From: Bradyrhizobium daqingense
GTDB taxonomy: Bacteria > Pseudomonadota > Alphaproteobacteria > Rhizobiales > Xanthobacteraceae
DNA length: 64,000 nt
Assembly: GCF_021044685.1 (NCBI RefSeq)
Contig: NZ_CP088014.1
Coordinates: 6,124,001-6,188,000 of the forward strand
Direction of reading: 5' to 3'
Shown: positions 53,218-61,256 of the stretch, piece by piece
How positions within the stretch are numbered: the stretch's first letter is position 1
Layout: every line of letters begins with the position of its first letter
Made by a program: the position numbers and the translations under genes
Notes under the pieces: model-generated
Seen by the model: the letters and a program-made list of their open reading frames with translations, nothing else
Database searches by the model: none
Told to the model about the DNA's origin: nothing

Positions 53218-53925
53218 TCACCAGACGAGTTCGGCCGCTTCCCGGCGGACCTCGTTCGTCCGGACGCGGGCGATCCGGCCGTCGGCGAAGAACAGCACCC
53301 TGTCGGCGACATCCTGGATGCTGGCATTGTGCGTGATGATGACGGTGGTCGTGCCGAGCTGCCGGTTGACGCCAAGCAGCGCCTCGATGACGCGAATGCC
53401 GGTTTTCGAGTCGAGCGCGCCGGTCGGCTCGTCGCAGAGCAGCACCGCCGGGCGCTTCGCGATCGCGCGGGCGATGGCGACGCGCTGCTGCTCGCCGCCG
53501 GATAGCTGTGCGGGAAAGTGGTGCATTCGCTCTTCGAGTCCGACCAGCGCGAGCGCTTCGGGGGGCCGCATCGGGTTCTTGGCGACTTCGGTGACCAGCG
53601 CGACGTTTTCGTAGGCGGTAAGGCTCGGCACCAGATTGTAGAATTGGAAGACGAAGCCGACGTGGTCGCGGCGGTACTTCGTGAGCTCGCGGTCCCCGAG
53701 GTCCGTCAGGTCCAGGTCGCGGAAGAACAGCCTGCCGCTCGTCGGTCGGTCGAGACCGCCCATGATGTTGAGCAGCGTTGTCTTGCCGCTGCCGGACGGT
53801 CCGAGTAGCACGACCACTTCCTTCTCGGCGATTTCGAGATCGACTTCATTGAGAGCATGGACCGTCACCTCGCCGGAGACATAGGTCTTCGTTAGCTGCT
53901 TTGCCGTGAAGACGAGCTCGCTCAT
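53218..53925 (-). CDS. ABC exporter ATPase (LolD/MacB-type)
   Basis: A 235-residue ATPase: Walker A LLGPSGSGKTTLLN, Q-loop FVFQFYNLVPSLTAYEN, signature AQLSGGEQQRVAIARA, Walker B AVLLCDEPTGALDS, switch His in IITHNASIQ. It powers the FtsX-type permease downstream. First of the adaptor-permease-ATPase operon; the membrane methyltransferase gene lies 47 bases upstream in the same direction. Confidence 0.95.
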   Translation of the reverse strand: MSELVFTAKQLTKTYVSGEVTVHALNEVDLEIAEKEVVVLLGPSGSGKTTLLNIMGGLDRPTSGRLFFRDLDLTDLGDRELTKYRRDHVGFVFQFYNLVPSLTAYENVALVTEVAKNPMRPPEALALVGLEERMHHFPAQLSGGEQQRVAIARAIAKRPAVLLCDEPTGALDSKTGIRVIEALLGVNRQLGTTTVIITHNASIQDVADRVLFFADGRIARVRTNEVRREAAELVW

Positions 53926-53972
53926 CGACGTCCTTTCGAGCCACGGCCGTTCGACGGCATCTCCAGCGAAAG

Positions 53973-54650
53973 TCAGCCGTGACGATAGCCGCCCGAAGAG
54001 CCCTGTCCGAACAGCCGGCTTGGATGGGGAATGAACGCAGGGACTTCGGCCGCATACCTCGCGTAGGCCTCGCCGAACTCGGTCAGGGCCTCGCGCTCCT
54101 CGTCACGCGCCAGCTTGACGTACATGATCGTCAGCACCGGAAACATCGCCAGCGTGAGGATCGTCGGCCACTGCAGCAGGAACCCGAACATCACCAGGAT
54201 GAAGCCGACGTACTGCGGGTGCCGGACGTAGCTGTAGGGGCCTGTGGTCGCAAGGCTGCGGGTCTGCTGCGCATCGTACAGCACCCTCCACGCGGCGGAG
54301 ATCAGGACGAAGCCTGCGCCGATGAAGATGAAGCTCAGGATGTGGAACGGTCCGGCGTGGGGATTGGTCTTCCAGCCGAACATCATCTCAAGCAGGTGGC
54401 CCGCGTCATGCGAGAACCAGTCGACGTTGGGATAGTGCGATTGCAGCCAGCCGGAAAGGAAGTAGATGGTGAGCGGGAAGCCGTACATTTCGACGAACAG
54501 CGCAACCAGAAAGGCGCTAAAAGCCCCGAACGAGCGCCAGTCGCGGGATGTCTGCGGCTTGAAGAAGCTGTAGGCGAAGAGGATGAACACCGCCGAATTG
54601 ACGATGACGAGGCTCCACAGGCCGTAGGCAGGCGCCGTGTCGTGCATCAC
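53973..54650 (-). CDS. Isoprenylcysteine carboxyl methyltransferase-like (ICMT) membrane protein
   Basis: A 225-residue membrane protein with about five helices. The conserved SAM-binding end is TTGPYSYVRHPQYVGFILVMFGFLLQWPT and LARDEEREALTEFGEAYARYAAEVPAFIP, the PEMT/ICMT pattern. Bacterial members lack prenylated substrates and their role is unclear. It overlaps the DUF2933 gene (ATGA at 54647-54650), so both are co-translated. Confidence 0.88.
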   Translation of the reverse strand: MMHDTAPAYGLWSLVIVNSAVFILFAYSFFKPQTSRDWRSFGAFSAFLVALFVEMYGFPLTIYFLSGWLQSHYPNVDWFSHDAGHLLEMMFGWKTNPHAGPFHILSFIFIGAGFVLISAAWRVLYDAQQTRSLATTGPYSYVRHPQYVGFILVMFGFLLQWPTILTLAMFPVLTIMYVKLARDEEREALTEFGEAYARYAAEVPAFIPHPSRLFGQGSSGGYRHG

Positions 54651-54907
54651 GCGCTCCTTGAATCGTTCGGCCGGCCCCCGCCGTGATGGTGCCCGTGTCC
54701 CCCGTGCATGAAGAAGTGCATCAGCGGACAGGCGATGAGCGGCAGCCAGACCAGGAGTCCGAGCACATGAGCCCTATGCTCGGTGAACAGAAGCGCGCCG
54801 GCGATGACCAGGAAACCTATCAGGACCAAGCCGCCTTTGGCTTTGGTAGACACGCCCTCCTGAGGGCGCTCTCGATATCCGGAATGGTCCTGCACCGACA
54901 TCGGCAC
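54647..54907 (-). CDS. DUF2933 small membrane protein
   Basis: An 86-residue protein with two membrane helices (GGLVLIGFLVIAGALLFTEHR, VLGLLVWLPLIACPLMHFFMH) and a His/Gly-rich end (MHGGHGHHHGG) that could bind metal. This is the DUF2933 family, common beside copper or heavy-metal genes. First gene of the minus-strand run through the exporter; a FixK-type box lies about 45 bases upstream. Confidence 0.87.
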   Translation of the reverse strand: MPMSVQDHSGYRERPQEGVSTKAKGGLVLIGFLVIAGALLFTEHRAHVLGLLVWLPLIACPLMHFFMHGGHGHHHGGGRPNDSRSA

Positions 54908-54952
54908 GCTCCTATGGCTGCTAGAAGCTTAGCGCTGCCGCTGCCATCATTG

Positions 54953-54966
54953 TTGAGGCAGATCAA
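54953..54966. promoter_or_regulatory. FixK/FNR-type box between DUF2933 and a DUF305 pseudogene
   Basis: TTGAGGCAGATCAA, exact TTGA-N6-TCAA, in the divergent gap; 46 bases before the DUF2933 gene. Confidence 0.65.
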
Positions 54967-54972
54967 CCATGA

Positions 54973-55332
54973 TGAGAGCCGTGATGGCCGTTATCATGCT
55001 CGGGCTTCATGTGGAGCATGTACAAGAAGTCGAGGACGAACGCGGCCATCGTGCTGGCGGCCGCCGTCGCGTTCGCCGGGTCGCTGTGCCTGGTGCGGAG
55101 CCAGGAGACGGTGGGTGACGTCTCCTACATGGAGGCCATGATTCCGCACCACTCGATGCCGTCATGACGAGCAAACGGGCCCACAAAGGATCCGAGGGTG
55201 CGCAAGCTCGCGGACGGAATCATCGAAGCCCAGGTCCGGGAGATCGGCGAGATGAAGCGACTGATCGCCGAACTCGAATCCAAGCCGACGCCAGATGGCG
55301 CCAAGGACCTACCTGCTCGGCCGGCGAAATGA
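54973..55332 (+). pseudogene. DUF305 protein gene with several frameshifts
   Basis: Pieces of a DUF305 protein lie in order. MRAVMAVIMLG is followed near 55004 by a shift into MWSMYKK and YMEAMIPHHSM; this frame hits TGA. A second frame would give VMTSKRAH; the original frame then returns with KDPRVRKLADGIIEAQ and REIGEMKRLIAELE. That needs one extra base early and net loss of three bases near 55165-55190. The N-terminal helices are also missing. Probably a decayed copper-associated membrane protein. Confidence 0.75.
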
Positions 55333-55370
55333 GGAGCGGCGAAGCCACCCTTCGGCCTTCCCGACCTTGG

Positions 55371-56090
55371 CTACTTCGGCGACTTGCCGGTCGGCATCCC
55401 CATGCCCGTCGTAGCGCCGCCCCGCATCGCCGACATCATCGGCATCATGCCCATGTGCGGCGCGAGCAGTTCTTCCGCGGTCTTTTTCTGCTCCTCGGAA
55501 AACGTTCCGGCCAGGTTGGAGAGCGCCGACTTTATCGCACGGGTGCCATCGAGGCGCGCCGCGAGCCATTTTTCCTGGAGCGACAGCTTCTCGACGAGGT
55601 CCGGTGATCCGGTGCCCTGTTGCGGCATCATCATCGAACCGCGCATCCCTCCGAGCGTCTTGGCATTGGTCCGCAAAGCGTCGGCGAACGCGTTCCAGGC
55701 GGAGGTCTGCGCTTCGGTGATCTTGAGCTCGGTCCGGAGAAAAGCGATCCGGCCCTCGACGCGATCGATGGTCTCCATGCCGCCCATTCCGTCGCCGCCG
55801 AACTGCCGCATCATGCCCATCATCCGCATCATGTCCGACATCGGCATGTTGGCGCCCATCATGTCCATCATGTTGGCGCCCATCATGTCCATCATTCCGC
55901 CGCCCATCATTCCCGCACCCGGCATGCGCTGAGAGCCGGCCTTGTCGGGCTGAGCCGCCTTGGGCTCAGGCTGCTTCTGTTGCTCCTTCTGATCGGGATG
56001 GTGACCTTGGTGCTCGGCGTCCGATTGGGCCCAGGCAGAATACCCGATGGCCGAGACGAGTAGCGCGGCGGCGAGGGTCAATGCGCGCAT
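55371..56090 (-). CDS. Met-rich Spy/LTXXQ-family periplasmic protein
   Basis: A 239-residue protein with a signal peptide (LTLAAALLVSAIGYSAWA), a His/Lys/Gln-rich linker (QGHHPDQKEQQKQPEPK), a Met-rich repeat zone (residues about 56-95, MMDMMGAN twice), then helices ITEAQTSAWNAFADAL and FSEEQKKTAEELL of LTXXQ type, and a Met-rich tail. Likely a periplasmic chaperone or copper-binding protein. A FixK-type box is 57 bases upstream. Confidence 0.87.
   Translation of the reverse strand: MRALTLAAALLVSAIGYSAWAQSDAEHQGHHPDQKEQQKQPEPKAAQPDKAGSQRMPGAGMMGGGMMDMMGANMMDMMGANMPMSDMMRMMGMMRQFGGDGMGGMETIDRVEGRIAFLRTELKITEAQTSAWNAFADALRTNAKTLGGMRGSMMMPQQGTGSPDLVEKLSLQEKWLAARLDGTRAIKSALSNLAGTFSEEQKKTAEELLAPHMGMMPMMSAMRGGATTGMGMPTGKSPK
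55845..55892. repeat. Two perfect 24-bp tandem repeats inside the Met-rich gene
   Basis: The unit at 55845-55868 is repeated exactly at 55869-55892. It encodes the Met-rich MMDMMGAN repeat in frame (24 = 8 codons), so copy-number change would keep the frame. Confidence 0.9.
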
Positions 56091-56146
56091 GGCAAGCTCC
56101 TGACGGTTGTGGCCAGGCGAGTTTGACTGGTTCCGGGGGCGGTCGG

Positions 56147-56160
56147 TTGACGCACGTCAA
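56147..56160. promoter_or_regulatory. FixK/FNR-type box upstream of the Met-rich Spy-like gene
   Basis: TTGACGCACGTCAA, exact TTGA-N6-TCAA. Confidence 0.65.
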
Positions 56161-56383
56161 TTTCGCAGTTTCGTCGGTGCCGCGCATCCGTTGACTGAGC
56201 GGCCTTGTCCATCTCCGCGATGTGGCTGTCGACGGTCACGCCGCCACTGCTCTCGACGCGCCCCTCCGATCTCCGTTCGCCAAGACGGAGAGGAGCTTCG
56301 CCGGACGTCGGGCTGTCCAGGCCGCTGGGATGTTCAGGAAACTTACAGGCACCCTTCAGTAGCTTGGCCAATCACTGATCGGT

Positions 56384-57220
56384 TCAGTGCGACAACAGCA
56401 CGGGGATTGGCGGCCTCGTGAGAATGCTGCGGGTCGCGCCTCCCAATATGAACTCTCGTAAACGGCTATGACCATACGCCCCCATGACGAGCAGATCCGC
56501 CCTGCGGGAAGCTATCTGAGACGCGAGGACGTCGCCGATGGCCCGTCCTGCGGCGTCGACCTCCTCGACGACCACATCGATGCCATGACGCGAGAGATTC
56601 TTCGCAAGTTCGGACGACGAGCGCCGGTTCGAAATCGCCTTCTCATTGGTCACCGTGAGAATAAACACCTCTCGCGCCTTCTCCATGATCGGGATCGCAT
56701 CGGAGACGGCACGTGCCGCCGCGCGGCTGAAATCCCACGCAACGATCACTCTATTAAGTTCGGCCTCCTTTGAGGCGGTGGCCTCCGGCAGCACCAGCGT
56801 CGGTCTCCCCGAACCGAAGATGATCGCTTCAGCGTACCATTGGTCGTAGGATTCCGGCACCGGCACGATGGTGAGATCACGCAACCGAGCATAGTCTACC
56901 AGGAGGTCCGGGACCTCGGACGTCTGGCAACGCTCGAGAATGATCTCGTGCAGCAGCCCCGATTTCGTGGAGGCCGCTTCAAAAGTCGCCAGCAGGTCCT
57001 GCGCATTTTTCCTGCTCTTGTGAGCCTCGCTGGCCACGATTGATCCGACATTGCCGACCCCGGACAGGAAAGTCCCGGGTATCTGCACATGGACTTCACA
57101 AGAGATTGCCGCGATGTGCGCGGCAAATGGTGAGATCAGCGATACGGCGCGGTCGATGACTGAAACCGGCGTCGGTTCGGGATAGCTGGTCAAGGTGAGC
57201 AGAACGTCCTTGATGGCCAT
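56384..57220 (-). CDS. Tandem-domain universal stress protein (UspA family)
   Basis: A 278-residue protein with two Usp domains. The first is degenerate (DVLLTLTSYPEPTPVSVIDRAV); the second has NRVIVAWDFSRAAARAVSDAIP and the ATP-binding VMGAYGHSRLREFILGGATRSIL. These proteins aid survival under starvation and anoxia and are classic FNR/FixK targets. The ATG at 57220 begins the domain. A near-match FixK-type box (57276) lies 56 bases upstream. Confidence 0.93.
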   Translation of the reverse strand: MAIKDVLLTLTSYPEPTPVSVIDRAVSLISPFAAHIAAISCEVHVQIPGTFLSGVGNVGSIVASEAHKSRKNAQDLLATFEAASTKSGLLHEIILERCQTSEVPDLLVDYARLRDLTIVPVPESYDQWYAEAIIFGSGRPTLVLPEATASKEAELNRVIVAWDFSRAAARAVSDAIPIMEKAREVFILTVTNEKAISNRRSSSELAKNLSRHGIDVVVEEVDAAGRAIGDVLASQIASRRADLLVMGAYGHSRLREFILGGATRSILTRPPIPVLLSH

Positions 57221-57275
57221 CGCGTGTCTCCGAAATTGCAATTTTGGCACGGTACCAGCGCCGCATCCGGCTCGA

Positions 57276-57289
57276 TTGATCTAGGTCAG
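57276..57289. promoter_or_regulatory. Near-match FixK/FNR-type box upstream of the universal stress protein
   Basis: TTGATCTAGGTCAG differs from TTGA-N6-TCAA at one base. Confidence 0.45.
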
Positions 57290-57361
57290 AACGTCTCCGG
57301 TCCGGGCTCGGCCGTCTAAATTCCGATCGCCGGCCCACACCACGACCTAGGCTCCGCCGAG

Positions 57362-57375
57362 TTGACCCAAATCAA
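57362..57375. promoter_or_regulatory. FixK/FNR-type box upstream of the chimeric transporter pseudogene
   Basis: TTGACCCAAATCAA, exact TTGA-N6-TCAA, about 68 bases before the probable GTG start at 57443. Confidence 0.6.
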
Positions 57376-57442
57376 CCGGCCGTACCTCGGATTGGCTGAT
57401 ATAGGGTCCGGCGTCATTTCCCTCCTCGTAAAATGGCTAAAA

Positions 57443-58945
57443 GTGGAAGCCGTGCCGGAATATCCAATCGCACCTCCGGCACGCTTGCGGCGGCGTATCG
57501 GCCTGCCCCTGCTCGTTCTTTACGGCACGGGAGTGACCGTAGGAGCCGGGATCTACGTTCTGATCGGCGCGGTCGCTGGTCACGCGCAGATGTACTCGTC
57601 TTGGGCGTTCGCATTGGCGGCCGCGGTTATGGCTCTCACGGCGGCCTCATATGCCGAACTCGCCACCCGCTATCCCGTCAGTGCCGGAGAGGCTGCCTAC
57701 GTCCGCGCCGCCTTCGACTCCCGAATCCTATCAACTGCCGTAGGCTCCCTTAGGATCGCCACCGGCATCATCTCGGCCGCCGCAGTGACTGTCGGTAGTG
57801 CGGGCTATGTGAGACAGCTGATCGAGATGCCCACACCATTGGTCGCAGTCGCGATCGTGATTGCATTGGGCACCGTGGCGGCGTGGGGCATTCTTGAATC
57901 CGTATTGCTCGCCGGATTGCTGACATTGACCGAGACGGGAGGGCTGGTGTGGATCATCGTTTCGGCGGTCCAGTCGGACGTTTCGTTCGGCCCTGCATTG
58001 CTCACGCCCCGCCCATCGACGTGAAAGTCCTTTCCGGAATTACCTTCGCAAGCCTGCTCGCATTTTTCGCTTTTGTCGGCTTCGAGGACCTCGCCAACGT
58101 GGTGGAAGAAGCGAAAGATCCGCAGCGGAATGTCCCGCGGGCCATGGCGCTGACGCTCCTGATCACCTCGGTATTGTACATCCTCATTGCAGCAATCTCG
58201 GTCAGCGTCGTGCAGCCGCAGGTCCTTGCAAACTCGTCCGCACCGTTAAGCTTGGTGTTCATTTCCGTGACGAGGATAAGTCCGATCACATTCAACGTCA
58301 TCGCGATCTTATCGACGCTGAACACGATTCTCGCTCAGATAACTATGACGGCGCGTGTCGCCTACGGCATGGCGCAGCAGGGCGACCTGCCTCGAACAGT
58401 AGGAGACGTCCATTCGCGCACGGGAACGCCACTGGTTGCCACCGGATTGGTGACGCTCGCCGTCGGGGCCCTCGCACTCACGCTCCCTATTGAACCGCTG
58501 GCAGAAAGCACGGCGCTCGTCACGCTGCTGATCTTTGCGTTCGTCTACCCGACGTTCACGATCCCATTCTGCTCCTGGCTGTTGATGGGATTCTTCAAGG
58601 CGCTGCCGGTCGAGATCGAGGAAGCCGCAAATCGTCGACGGCTGCAGCCTTTTCGGCGCCTTCATCAAGATGGCGATCCCGCTGTCGGTGCCAGCAATTT
58701 TGACGGTGGTGATCTTTACGTTCACCCTGACCCTTCAGGAGTTTGTCTACGCGCTGACCTTCGTCTCGTCATCCGACCAAAAGCCGATCACGTTGGGCGT
58801 CTCGACCGACTTGATCCGCGGAGACGTGTTCTTCTGGGGTGAGATCATGGCGGGCGCCCTGATCGCCGCGGTGCCGGTGGCTATCGCTTACAATCTCTTT
58901 CTCGATCGCTTCATCGCAGGTATCACCGGGGGAGCCGTCAAGTAA
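57443..58945 (+). pseudogene. Chimera of an APC-family amino-acid permease and a MalG-type sugar ABC permease
   Basis: The 5' part is an APC permease: RIGLPLLVLYGTGVTVGAGIYVLIG, then after a frameshift near 58015, SGITFASLLAFFAFVGFEDLANVVEEAKDPQRN and NTILAQITMTARVAYGMAQQG. At about 58540 it switches to the C-terminus of a carbohydrate ABC permease: FTIPFCSWLLMGFFKALPVEIEEAA. A second frameshift near 58632 leads to the rest: KMAIPLSVPAILTVVIFTFTLTLQEFVYALTF and YNLFLDRFIAGITGGAVK. Two unrelated transporters are joined, so a deletion fused them. Neither can work as encoded. Confidence 0.85.
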
Positions 58946-59180
58946 GCTGAGTTCGTCGGAAGCGGCGAAGTCGGCCTCCTTGCTGCAAAAATTGTTGACG
59001 CGAAAACTCTTTAGCTTCCCATCGAGACAGAAAAGTAATCTCGGCTCATTTTTAGCGATTGCAATTTATCCCGAGGTATCGGAAAAAGTTCCTGCGGAGC
59101 TGTGGCGATGGCTTCCGCAAATTCGGTAGCGTTTCGCTTGTACCGCGTCGCGACGTTTTAATCGAATTTGTGGAAACTGA
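58946..59180. other. AT-richer intergenic stretch at the edge of the mobile-type module
   Basis: Visibly less GC-rich than its surroundings (for example runs of A/T around 58990-59060). It separates the transporter pseudogene from the gene block with the recombinase. No tRNA or attachment-site repeat was seen. Confidence 0.4.
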
Positions 59181-59534
59181 ATGTCTCTCCGCCCTACAGA
59201 GCGAGCGCTCGACCCGGATCTAGGCGAGCCAATTGCTCGCCTCATCGATGATGCCGTCGGGCAGTTCGGCCCCACGCCCCTTGCTCGTTTGATGGCCGCT
59301 CATCTGCTGATGAAGCTGGCGCCCCCTGCCCCCCGAACGTACCGGCCCTTTCACCACCAAAGGCGCTCTCCGCCACTGAGCGAGACTGCACACTACTTTG
59401 TTTTTCCGAAATTTGTGCCAGACGTTGCTACGCGCAGATTTTGGGCAAATCAGCATCCCTCTCCCCGGCTTCTCTCGACCAGCTCCGCCCGGCGCCGTGC
59501 GCTCGGGGCGCGTCTTGTGGGGAGCCTGGCATGA
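59181..59534 (+). CDS. Possible small gene at the start of the mobile-type module
   Basis: The first ~60 residues (MSLRPTERALDPDLGEPIAR, LIDDAVGQFGPTPLARLMAA) look protein-like and helical. The rest, rich in Ser/Arg/Pro, does not, and the end overlaps the next start. It may be a real N-terminus with a lost 3' end, or not coding at all. Confidence 0.3.
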   Translation: MSLRPTERALDPDLGEPIARLIDDAVGQFGPTPLARLMAAHLLMKLAPPAPRTYRPFHHQRRSPPLSETAHYFVFPKFVPDVATRRFWANQHPSPRLLSTSSARRRALGARLVGSLA

Positions 59535-60109
59535 ACGTGGAGGAACTCAAGATCGCAATCGAAGCGATGCCCGCCGAGATTCAGGACGAGCTGAAGCGCA
59601 TGCGTTCGTCCGGCCGCGGCCTGCTCGGCAAGGTCACGACCCAAATGATCGTCGACCGGCATCTGCCCCTGCTCGTCTGGTTCCGTAAAAAGCTTCATGC
59701 TGACCATACCGTACTGTCCATGCTGCTGCACTTGCATGGCATCTCCGGTCCCGACGGCGAGCCGCTGACCGTCGGCACGGTGTCGTCGGCGTTCAGCCGG
59801 GCGGTCAAGGCTGCCGAACTTAGCAAGTTCCAGGCCGGCACCGGGAACCCGGTCAAGGCCCAGAAACGAGCGGGCCCGAAGCGCTCCGCGGCGACGCCAG
59901 CCTCTGTCCCGCGCCCCGCGCAGCACCGGCCCGTCTTGAACGTCGAGGCGAACAGCTTCGCGTCCGCGCCGCCGCGTGTGCCCATCACTCTGGAGCCTCT
60001 CGCGCTGACGCCCATAAGCGAGGTGCCGGCTCGTCGCCGCGATGCTTCCGAGATCCGCCGCGCCGACCATGCGCGGCTGATGTTGATCGACCCCACCCAG
60101 GAGGACTAA
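59531..60109 (+). CDS. Hypothetical protein, possible DNA-binding accessory of the mobile-type module
   Basis: A 192-residue protein. Residues 1-95 are helical and conserved-looking (ELKIAIEAMPAEIQDELKRM, IVDRHLPLLVWFRKKLHAD, PLTVGTVSSAFSRAVKAAEL); the last helix pair could be a helix-turn-helix. Residues about 95-150 are a basic Ala/Pro/Arg linker. One base separates it from the ParA-like gene. Position recalls the first protein of stb/mobilisation operons, but I cannot name a family. Confidence 0.7.
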   Translation: MNVEELKIAIEAMPAEIQDELKRMRSSGRGLLGKVTTQMIVDRHLPLLVWFRKKLHADHTVLSMLLHLHGISGPDGEPLTVGTVSSAFSRAVKAAELSKFQAGTGNPVKAQKRAGPKRSAATPASVPRPAQHRPVLNVEANSFASAPPRVPITLEPLALTPISEVPARRRDASEIRRADHARLMLIDPTQED

Positions 60110-60985
60110 ATGCCCTACGACGAAATGCCCGTCCACGACGTCCCCAACGAAGCGGTCCCCATTGAGGCCCCGCTCGCTCGCTTCGCCCTGTTCTACCGCT
60201 ACAACGAGTTCATTTCGACCGCGAGCCACGTGGGCAAGACGATGCTCGCGAACTTCCAGGCACTCTTGCTTCGTCAGCTCGGTCACAAGGTCGTGGTGGT
60301 TCGCATCGAGTCGAAGGCGGTCCGCTCCCCCCTCACCGATATCCATATCCCGTCAGAGGACTTCGCCGATGCCGCCCGCTTGCCGGGTGGTGAGGCCGCC
60401 GTGCTGCGGCCCTTGTACGAGGCGGTGGAAAGGGCAGCGCAGGACGAAGAGCGGCCCACTGTGATCGTCGACTGGGGCGGCGGACTCAGCGCGCATCGCG
60501 CCAAGATCTACGCCGCGACACGGTTCGACGACCGCCTCGCCGACGTCGGGATGCGCGGCCGTACGATGGTGTTGAGCACCAGCCTGTCGGACAGGATGCG
60601 CCAGGCAGGAGAGCTCATCGAGCAAACCCGAACGATCACGCCGGGCCTGGATGTGGCGCTGGTGCTCAATCGCCGCGCCGGAAACTTCCGCTTCATCGAG
60701 GGCTCCGACGAACGGCGCATCTACGACGACCTCCTGAAGGCTGCGCGGGGCTGTCCGGTCGTCCCGATCGCGCCGATCACCGGCGAAACCTGGAAAGTTT
60801 GCGAGGCCGCCGGGCTGTCAATGATCGACGTCATCGAGCTGCCGCTGCGCGAGCTCGCCAATCGGCTGGGCGGCGAGAACGCCTGGCTTGCCGCCGCCTT
60901 CCAGAGCCACCTTGCCGTCTGGTGGCGGGCCTCGGAGCGCGAAATGCTCCGCGTCCTGGGAGAGGCGAATGCGCCGGCGCGCTAG
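60110..60985 (+). CDS. ParA/MobD-like ATPase with unusual Walker A
   Basis: A 291-residue protein with a deviant P-loop, ISTASHVGKTMLANFQALLLRQLGHKVVVVRIES, where ParA proteins have GG-VGK. TVIVDWGGGLSAHRAK fits the switch region, and LDVALVLNRRAGNFRFIEGSDERR the later base-contact strand. It resembles the ParA-like ATPase of mobilisation or stabilisation operons (StbB/TraL type). It is flanked by tightly spaced genes and followed by a recombinase. DNA segregation or transfer is inferred. Confidence 0.7.
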   Translation: MPYDEMPVHDVPNEAVPIEAPLARFALFYRYNEFISTASHVGKTMLANFQALLLRQLGHKVVVVRIESKAVRSPLTDIHIPSEDFADAARLPGGEAAVLRPLYEAVERAAQDEERPTVIVDWGGGLSAHRAKIYAATRFDDRLADVGMRGRTMVLSTSLSDRMRQAGELIEQTRTITPGLDVALVLNRRAGNFRFIEGSDERRIYDDLLKAARGCPVVPIAPITGETWKVCEAAGLSMIDVIELPLRELANRLGGENAWLAAAFQSHLAVWWRASEREMLRVLGEANAPAR

Positions 60986-61244
60986 ATTCCTGCAGCGCCT
61001 CGGTATCATCGAGGCTCAAAGTCCGGTGCGGCGGCGAGACGCCGAGCGCCGGATCCGCGCCTATTATCGTGCGTATCGCGCCCTCCCCCCCGGAGCGGGG
61101 GCCTATCTGAATACGCGTCGCGCCTACTACGATATGATTTTCTTCGGCGAGCTCGAGCACCGGCTTCGCCTTGCTTCCCTTCTGCTTCGCCTCGCCGATC
61201 TGCATCGCCGCGCCGCCCGCGCCTGGGCTCGGCTGCGCCGCTAG
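60969..61244 (+). CDS. Small basic hypothetical protein
   Basis: A 91-residue, strongly Arg-rich helical protein (MRRRARFLQRLGIIEAQSPV, RIRAYYRAYRALPPGAGAYL, LRLADLHRRAARAWARLRR). It overlaps the ParA-like gene by 17 bases and ends 12 bases before the recombinase gene, so it is part of that operon. Could bind DNA or the partner ATPase. No family recognised. Confidence 0.65.
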   Translation: MRRRARFLQRLGIIEAQSPVRRRDAERRIRAYYRAYRALPPGAGAYLNTRRAYYDMIFFGELEHRLRLASLLLRLADLHRRAARAWARLRR

Positions 61245-61256
61245 ACGCTGATCGCC

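Noticed and set aside
55845..55892. CRISPR-like array
   Set aside because: The repeats are directly adjacent without spacers and encode a peptide repeat in frame.
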